Assembly (NCBI GenBank): GCA_949317995.1
Contig: OX439043.1
Coordinates: 62,780,822-62,844,821, forward strand
DNA: 64,000 nt
Direction: 5' to 3'
From: Acholoe squamosa
Taxonomy: Eukaryota > Annelida > Polychaeta > Phyllodocida > Polynoidae
Under the pieces are notes generated by a model that worked only from the letters and a program-made list of their open reading frames with translations, had not been told where the DNA came from and searched no databases. The position numbers and the translations under genes were made by a program. Below are positions 13,201 to 22,200 of this stretch, piece by piece (position 1 is the stretch's first letter; every line of letters begins with the position of its first letter).

Positions 13201-16200
13201 TATATTGGGCACAAAAAGGTTATCATTTTACAGCAGTGGGGGGGGGGGGGAGGGGTCTCAACTATCTGTCGGGGTAGGTGGTCAACTGTATGGGTATTAT
13301 ACCTGACTTTATTCTTTAATGTTTGTACTGTGTTCAGAAGTACCTTCCAGGGGTGTGTGGGGGGCGAACCCCCACGAAAATTTTGCAATTGTGAAGTGTA
13401 ATGGTGGATTCAGAGCCCATTATAGCCATTATAGGCCTAATTGACAACATAAAACTTTGATTAGTACCAAAGAGCGGGTGCATTCGGAAGAGATGGGGTA
13501 GAGACTTTTATGACAGGGAGTTCTAATCTGTACAGAGTTGTGTGTGAATCTATACAGGGTGGGGTATAGACTTTTGTAGCGCGGGAACAGAATGCTGAAC
13601 CTACATGCGTTATATCTTATACAATCCGTTTTCTCAAATACAGGAAAACAGAATACGTAACATGAAACGTAATAAAGTGAGTGAGTGAGTAATAGATGTT
13701 TAACGCCATTGTGTACCTCTATGAGGTTTTGAGAAATAAAATCATTGTCATTGACAACTAAGGTCATATTCATGGCGAGAACTACATTACACAATTTCAC
13801 AGGGGAATGTGTCAGTGCCCCCGCATATGTGCACCACACACATCCTGAGGGGATAGGAAAGAGGAGAAATAGACCCTTTTAAGTGGGCTAGGGAAGCCCG
13901 AGAATATATGAGAAAGGAGAGGAACTTTATATGAGCACATGTACAATTTGTGCATTACCGGTATCAGCTCTTTTTTTTTCGAAGCAAACAAAGGGTGGTT
14001 AACAAGATCGTTTGTGGGTATAGTGAAATGATAACCAAAAACCTGGGCCGCCTAGCTCAATGAAATATAATGCAGCAATGTGCATTGCTTGTAACTCGAA
14101 AACCCAATAAAATATAGAGCAGTCCAATTCTATTCCGAGTTAGCAGGTCATTCCATGGGCGCTGCCTTTACTGGAGCTTGTTACCAGCAAGTTCTACAGA
14201 TAAGACCTATCAGATGGGTACCAGTCGGCCCCCTTGAGGACCGCAGTGAATCGTTGGGCTTATCTTATTGGCTAATAAATGATCCTGCTAAGTCCGTATA
14301 GCAGTCCATGCTACTATATGTGTATATATCAAAACTGTGAGTGCGTATGTCCATCATTATAATTAGATATATCCCCAATAAGATTGAACCATTCTTATAT
14401 AAACTTTTTGTTTTTGGTCCACATTTCAGTCCTAAATCATAACACTTTTGGGATATTTTGGGTTGTTCAACCCCACAATTGAGACATTGTGACTGGAAAA
14501 CATGGTTTATCCAACAGAACAATGAAAATTGTCTCCTAATTATCATTGATCATCATAGCATGATTTTCCTATTTTTCCTAATTGGGAAATTTAGATAGAA
14601 AGAGTGGCATAGCCACACACCTTGTAAACCTCAATCAACACCTGATGAGATCTAATAGGATCGAAACCTTTATTCATTCACCAAACTCCCATTGAACTCT
14701 ATGGTAGGCACCAAAAATATGCTTGGTGCACTACATCATACCTGGAGAGTGTCACTCCTCCAGGTGCTGGTGGACCTCAGAGCGAGGCTCTGAGGTCAGG
14801 TGATCAACAATTTTGTGTATTTTACAATTGTTGTTATGGAGACCCCCCTAGTTACTGGAGGTGGGCAGGTGGCAACCATGCCATTTGAATCAAGGTAGTG
14901 TTGAGGCACGAACGGGTCCACCCCTTTGTCCCATATAGTCCATCATTATAAGCTAAAGTTTCATTAGAAGGAGGGATTTAATACACACACAAAATATGAA
15001 ATTATAACTACGGTATAGAACAATAGAAGTATAGAACTATATTATAGAACTACATAACAGTAGAGCTATCCTGTACCCTCCAACACCCATTGGCAGCACT
15101 ATTGATACCCTGTGCATCTATGGGATGCAGTAACTCCTCCAAATATAATAATGCTACCTGAGGCCACACCAAAAAAGAGTTGGTCTACGGATTTTGGTTT
15201 TGAAAAAATGGTGCGGGCAAGCGAAATTTTTTTTTCCCCAGAATTTTTTGGCGTCCAATGAATTTCTTACTGGAAAAGTGAGGCGAGCGAAAAAAATTTA
15301 TTTAAAAAAAAAATTTGCCAAACATCCCAAAGAGAAAACTTGTAGAAAGTGAAGCGAGCGAAATCCGTAGACAAGATTTTTTACAAAGAAAAAAAAATTT
15401 GTATTTCCGAAAATATGGAGAGGGAAATCCTAATAATTATTGCAATGGCACGATTGTTTATGGTCCTAAGACTCCAAATAAAGCAATGCAACGTCACTTT
15501 AGACTCCTAATAATTTATTCAGTTACTTCGGCCTTATAAAGGCAAAGAACGATTTCCGGACCAAATACCTCACTCTACCTCTTATTGCAGTGTATCAACT
15601 ACATAGGGGCATAACAGTGGTCTATTTATTGGACACCTAGAGACTCCCCTCCCCCCCCCCCCACCACTACCCCATGTATGCCTGAAGACACATGTACCTG
15701 AGGACCCCTGTACTTGCTTGAGTGTTTTGAAGTTGCACTGGACGACCCTACTCACCCAATTGATGATGGCTAACTACTTGAACTTATCGAACCTACTTGA
15801 GTAAATACGACCAGCCACTTTTGGATTACCTGTGATTACTATGCCAAGGGAAAAGGATACATAATTGCTAAAACCAAACATCGAGGATGTCCATTTTAAG
15901 TCTTCAAAAGCACATTAAATGATGGAATTCGTTTAAACCTACGGTTGTCCCCCACAGAACCAATATTCAACTCACATGTATTAGGTAGATATAACTGGGA
16001 AATAAGAAATAAAAGCACTAGAGTGAAAAGAAAAAGCGGACATAATTTAACTATAGAAGTGAATGGCCAAAGTATGGCGATAATGGGTGTAAGGAAGAAA
16101 TTTTGAAGCATTTGCCCAAATAACCATGAAAATATTCGTCTATAATTGTAATACTTAGATATAACACTATAGGACACTATGGTAAAAGAATTGAACCAAA

Positions 16201-19200
16201 ATGTTACACAATGACTTAGATAGAGGAGGAAAACAAAAGTCGAGGACCTGTAATTACTAAACTGCTCGTGCTACAATACTACAACTCCATAGCAAAATAA
16301 CACAACGCACTCACAGAATGACACTCCTAAGCTAGATCATGCTCTAGGAGTGCTCCCGTGAAATGGACTCATCCAGGTGAGGCCTGTCTCTGTGTCATTT
16401 TTGACACCATCAACCACCCCTCCCTGTAGAAATTGGACTAACCCAAACTAGATAACATTATCAACCCTAAATTTCTGTGGAATAGAATCACCGAGGTAAG
16501 GCATGCCAACACCAACCATCCCTCTCCTTGCAGAAATGGGACCGGCCCAAGGGAATAAATGATTCACTATTCGCGTAACTCCCGCCAAAACTGCTATATT
16601 CGCACACATTTGCACCAAGCTGGCAAAAAGAGCGGGAAAGTTGATCCATCCAGTGCATTCTCTATAGAGGCCTGAAAGTGTCTTAATTCCCCTCCTTCCT
16701 ACCTACCTTCGGTCTTCTGATAAAGATTTCTGAAAATCTACAAAATTTTGTAATGAAATCTCTTTCCCTGCATTATCTCTACATGTAGTGCTTCCTCACT
16801 CTTATGAATTTTATCCATACTTGAATCATTTTCACCTTTTATTTCCCACATTTCTCTTCCTGTTTGCACCACCTGAAATGTCTGATAATAACACACCTGA
16901 AATGTCTGAAAATCAGATGTCCCTCCCTGTCTCCTATAACACGTTTTTCGAGTTAATTAACACCAGTAGCAGCATTTCTTGAAGTCAACAGAAAAAAAGG
17001 GGAGAAATAATAATATTCTTATTAATCCGTGTGTATGTGGTTTGAACATGTCACAATCAGCTATTGCGTGCATAGCACCCCCCCCCCCCGCCCATTTTTG
17101 TATGCAAGCAGCAAAGCTGATATTGAGTGTCTACAGGGTATTAAAATATAAGCATGACTCACTAAAGAAATCATTCTGTCTTTTACCGACACTCTCTTCT
17201 GGGAAGGCTACAAGATTATTGCAATTAGATTACGCTTTGACAGGTTATAATTGCTTTTAATCAATCAACTCAGTTCAAGGGATCCATATTGCTTTAGAAC
17301 ATCATGCCGATCATTTCGGGTGGATACACTTCCAAAAAGGCAAGCATGATTTTTTTTTATCGATTTTTTTGTTGTTGTAATTTTTTACAATGTCACGCTT
17401 GTTGGATCTGGAACCTTTATTAGAGAGCCGGTACTTTTACATGTGTACAAACATAGATGGCACTAGTGAGCGTTACTTCAATACATGGCGCCAGAAGGTG
17501 TAGCAGCATATGGATTGCCGCGTCAATACACAATGCTCTTCAGTTACAAATTTTGTGCTTCACCTTCCAAAAGCAATTAATGAGATTTGAGTATTATCCT
17601 ATGTAATTTGTAACAAGTTGATGATCTTAGAAAAAAATAAATAAAAGAAAGTAGCATCTCCTAGAGATGAAATAGGAATGCCATACCAGTAGCGAGTGAA
17701 ATATTATACACCTCCACCTTCAACCCCTTGACCAGGGGGGGTCAGAATTTTTTTGCCCCCTTGACTAGGGGGGTCAAAATAATTTCACCTGTTTTCAGCG
17801 AAAAAGCCAGCGTGTTACTATAGGTTAAAAGAGCGCGTTCGCACGCGATTTTTGCCTCCCGAGGGGGGGTAGAAAAAATTTTGACCTGTTGAGAGGGGGG
17901 CCCGGAATTTTTTCCGCGCGTCCGCGCGCAAACCCACCAGTTCCCCCTGTTGTTAAAAAATGATCACTCCCTTAGTGCAGGTCCCTATTCCCAGTACATG
18001 TCACATATAGTAGTATATTCAATAAATTTATCTCAGATATCTCATTTCAGATTACCTTTGCTACATATCTAATTGATGCACCAATTAAGAGGAACCTTGA
18101 GGCATTTTGCAACCTTCAATGATTGATTTACCCAAAATGGAAAACATGACAGTATTGTTAGACCAACAATTGTCCGCATAATTCTAATTTAGCAAAACCA
18201 ATTCACATTGCTCATAACACCCCCCATAACCCTCATTAGAACAACTGCCACCTGACCAGCCAATGTACAGCCATTTTGTGATACACGAGGGACACAAAAA
18301 TACGTAAATCTAGGAGGCAAGTACAGGGGTGTGAAATACCAAAACCCATTTAGGCGGAAGTGCACTGAGCAGCCTTGTAAAGATTTGGAAATGCTCATCT
18401 TTACATTACAAAATAGTGATTCAAATGGTCTAATAGTAAGAGTATCACACTTTCTGATCTACAGGGAGGCAAAAAATCACCATTGGGATACTAGAATTTG
18501 TCAATTTTGCATGATGTTATTTTTCTTGTGTTCTTAAAAAAGGCTGAAATCCGCCTTTAGGCTGAGATTTCACACCCCTGAAGTAGGTGCAAAAAAATAT
18601 TTTTGAGATGCTCAAAACCTAAAACAAATATCAATTCTAATAAGCCCATCCCCACCCACCCACCTTTTTCATTTATTTAAATTTATTCTTCTCTGCCTTT
18701 AAGGTGAAGATATATTACCGCAAAGCCAAGATGCGGCTTATAGAATGTGTCCAAAGTTATAAAAGTACAATAAAAGTTGCGATTCTCTCTTTATTTGCAT
18801 GATCTGACACCAGGGCTAGTGTGCTTGTGGCCCAAAAGAAAAGGGGGGGGGGGGCAGGTGCTTATTGGAGAAGGTAATATCGCATTTTTAACATTTTTCA
18901 AAATTGGTTCTAATAGAAATCCTCTGTACATGTAGACATATATATTATGCAGATTGATTGGCGCCCTTACAATGGCAGCAGAAGACAACCATCCATGAAC
19001 ACTCTTCTTTATATATTAAAACCTTCTGTCTGAGATCATAACCACGGATGATGTAACTACCGTAAATCCCCGGTCATAAGCCGGATTTTTTTTTCTATTT
19101 TGGACCCAAACCGGCTTCTAAATTTTTCCCAAAGTCCCCCCCCCCCCGGCTTATGACTGGGTTTTTTTTACTATAGAATAAAGAGAAAATGGTAAAAATT

Positions 19201-22200
19201 TGACCCAAAAACCGGCTTTTATTTTTTTCCTGAACTCACCCCCCGGCTTATGACCGGGGATTTACGGTAGGTAGCCATTGTTGAACCCATTTGGTTGTCA
19301 AACAAGGGGATAGCAGACAGATACAGGATTAGATATCATTTTCCATTTCCTTCCTTCATAATTCATAAAAAAAAAATCATTTTAAAAAGTCTAACACTTA
19401 CAAAAATTTACGGAGAAATGTATTCTCAGAAAAGGAAAAAGAAAAAAGTACCCTTAGGGAGCAATAATTTTCTTAAAATAGGGGCCCGGTGCTTTTAGCG
19501 CAGATGTGCGGAAAGTCTTTTGCGCACTCCTCTTAAGGGTCTTATTTTAGTACCCCTCCCCCCGCCCCCGAGGAGCAAAACATTTTGATGCACCCTGTTG
19601 ATGAAAATGATTCGCTTACCTTAACATCTTCCTTTTTCAGTGGCGGTGGTAGTGGTGGTGGTCCTCCTTTACTGCCTAAAAGCCGAACGCACAATATGAC
19701 TTATAAGCCTACATTAGGAGTAGCACACTGAGGGGTATTGTGACTTGTCTCGGATCGTGAATCCGTGCCCTGTGGCATTTTTATCAGTATTCTCAAAAAA
19801 AGGTATTACCGTAGTCTCTCGCATATAAGGCGCATCTTTAATGCAAAGCAGTCCATGGGTACGCCTTCTAGGTTTTTCCTGAGTTGGGGTGCGTTTTATA
19901 CGAGGGGTAAAGTAAAATATCAATGAGGAATATCAATCTAATACATGTAAATGTACTATAGTAATAGGTTTTGTGGTAAGACCTCATGAATGGATAACTA
20001 CTGCTAGGTGTGAATATAGGAATCTCCATGTGCACTGTGTATTCCTGGTTAGCGGGATCCTTAGTGGGCTGACCCCTGCTAAGAGCTGGGACCTTGTGGG
20101 ATAAGGACTGATAACAGCCAGCATGATGGGTACCAGGTGTTATGTAATGCACCCTAAAAAGTCTGCACTGAATGAAAGGAATATTCTCATTGGTCAATAA
20201 TGTATCCCGCTAGGTCGGAATAGGCCTATTAAAGGAGTGGGGAATGCCTTGGTTGGGTATTACCGTCAGATGGGAGGGTGTTAGGACAGCATGGCAGGGC
20301 GTGAGGGCCACAAGGGAGGGTGTTAGGACAGAATAGCAGGGCGTGAGGGCCACATGGGAGGGTGTAAGGACAGCATTGCAGGGCGTGAGGGCCACATGGG
20401 GGGGGGTGCATGGCAGGGTGTGAGGGCCACATGGGAGGGTGTAAGGACAGCATGGCAGGGTGTGAGGTCCACATGGGAGGGTGTAAGGACAGCATGGCAG
20501 GGCGTGAGGGCCACATGGGAGGGTGTAAGGACAGCATTGCAGGGCGTGAGGTCCACATGGGAGGGTGTAAGGACAGCATGGCAGGGCGTGAGGGCCACAT
20601 GGGAGGGTGTAAGGACAGCATGGCAGGGCGTGAGGGCCACATGGGAGGGTGTAAGGACAGCATGGCAGGGCGTGAGGTCCACATGGGAGGGTGTAAGGAC
20701 AGCATGGCAGGGCGTGAGGGCCACATGGGAGGGTGTAAGGACAGCATGGCAGGGCGTGAGGGCCACATGGGAGGGTGAAAGGACAGCATGGCAGGGCGTG
20801 AGGGCCACATGGGAGGGTGTAAGGACAGCATGGCAGGGCGTGAGGGCCACATGGGAGGGTGTAAGGACAGCATGGCAGGGCGTGAGGGCCACATGGGGGG
20901 TGTTAGGACAGCATGGCAGGGCGTGAGGGCCACATGGGAGGGTGTTAGGACAGCATGGCAGGGTGTGAGGGCCACATGGGAGGGTGTAAGGACAGCATGG
21001 CAGGGCGTGAGGGCCACATGGGAGGGTGTAAGGACAGCATGGCAGGGTGTGAGGTCCGCATGGGAGGGTGTCAAAAGCTGACACCATAATACCCTCCAAT
21101 ATCGCCCTCACACCCTCCACCTTCACCCACTTTTTTATTGTTTGGGTTACGGGCCTGCTCGCACGGTAAAAGTAAAAAATTATTGAAAAGTGAAAAATCT
21201 CTCTTTTCATTTCTTCCTTTATACCAAATGTAGCCATGTTTGGTATCAAACTGAAGCTGATGATGTCAGGGATAGTTTAAACATGATATTTTCTTTATTG
21301 GGTGCTAAGTTTATAAAATAATAAAAAAAGAAAATTTGGGTGCTAAATTAAAACACCCTGTGTGTGCAATTAGTATCTATAAAAGTCTGGGATGTCTATA
21401 TGCATGGCTTTCCGGTATTTGAATCCCAGCATTGTAACTTTTATTTTCTTTTATTTCGTTCTCCTCTGCCCTGGAGTTTTGGGTTTTGGATACCTGTAAC
21501 CCAAAGATTAAAAATAGAGCAATTTGTATCTATAGAATAGGCTAAGTAACATCTTGTATACTAATAGAGCATGTTTTTTCTGCCTTAATGTTATGGAACA
21601 GACCCCCTTCTGCCTCTCCATGTGTCCAAAGTCTGCCTATGTGTCAATCTATATGCCCATGTGTCTGCCTATGTGTCCTCCAGTTCTCTGTATCATAGTG
21701 CCAATGGTGAATCATTTGTGAATGCCCTTTTGATTATTGTGTCAATGCTAAAAGTATTTTTTAACATTTGCCATGTTTTAGGGTCAATGGTGTAATCGTT
21801 TGTGAACTTTCCTGCATCATATTATCAATTAAAAAGAGTTATTTGTGAATTTCTCTGTGTCATGTCCCCATGCGATAGTGTTAATTCTGAAATCATTTGT
21901 GAATGTTTCCCATGCCATAGTATCAATGATAAAATTATTTTTTGAATGTTCCCTATGTGCTAGAGCAAAATGTGTCATCCCAACAGTACATTGGAATCAT
22001 TGTTTACTATGAGCCACACTAGTACATACATGAACAAACATGTGTCATGCTGTATTTGAGTCAGGCTGTCTGCTGTGTATACAATATAATTACCGACTCA
22101 TGGTAGGAAGGGTGGAGGGTGGGGAGGCGTTCCGCATGGGCAGGGGTGCAATTGCACTGATGTAGTTTGAGGACAAATACCTGCTGCACCCCAGCAGCAC

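Larger units (their letters stand above)
13192..19619 (-). other. long intron of the ROCO-like gene
   Basis: Between the 51-bp exon at 13141-13191 and the 56-bp exon at 19620-19675. It contains a SINE-like repeat (13677-13905), a dispersed repeat copy (14130-14300), a possible GGCCACACC MITE (15164-15536), a partial Harbinger-like MITE (17700-17971), a 257-bp TIR element (18324-18580) and a CCGG MITE (19058-19269). I see no coding exon or RNA gene in the rest. Confidence 0.6.

Noticed and set aside
20229-21249. Long repetitive open frames (up to ~308 codons) on both strands
   Set aside because: They are produced by the 42-bp minisatellite, whose period is a multiple of three. No start context, splice signals or non-repeat domain supports a gene.
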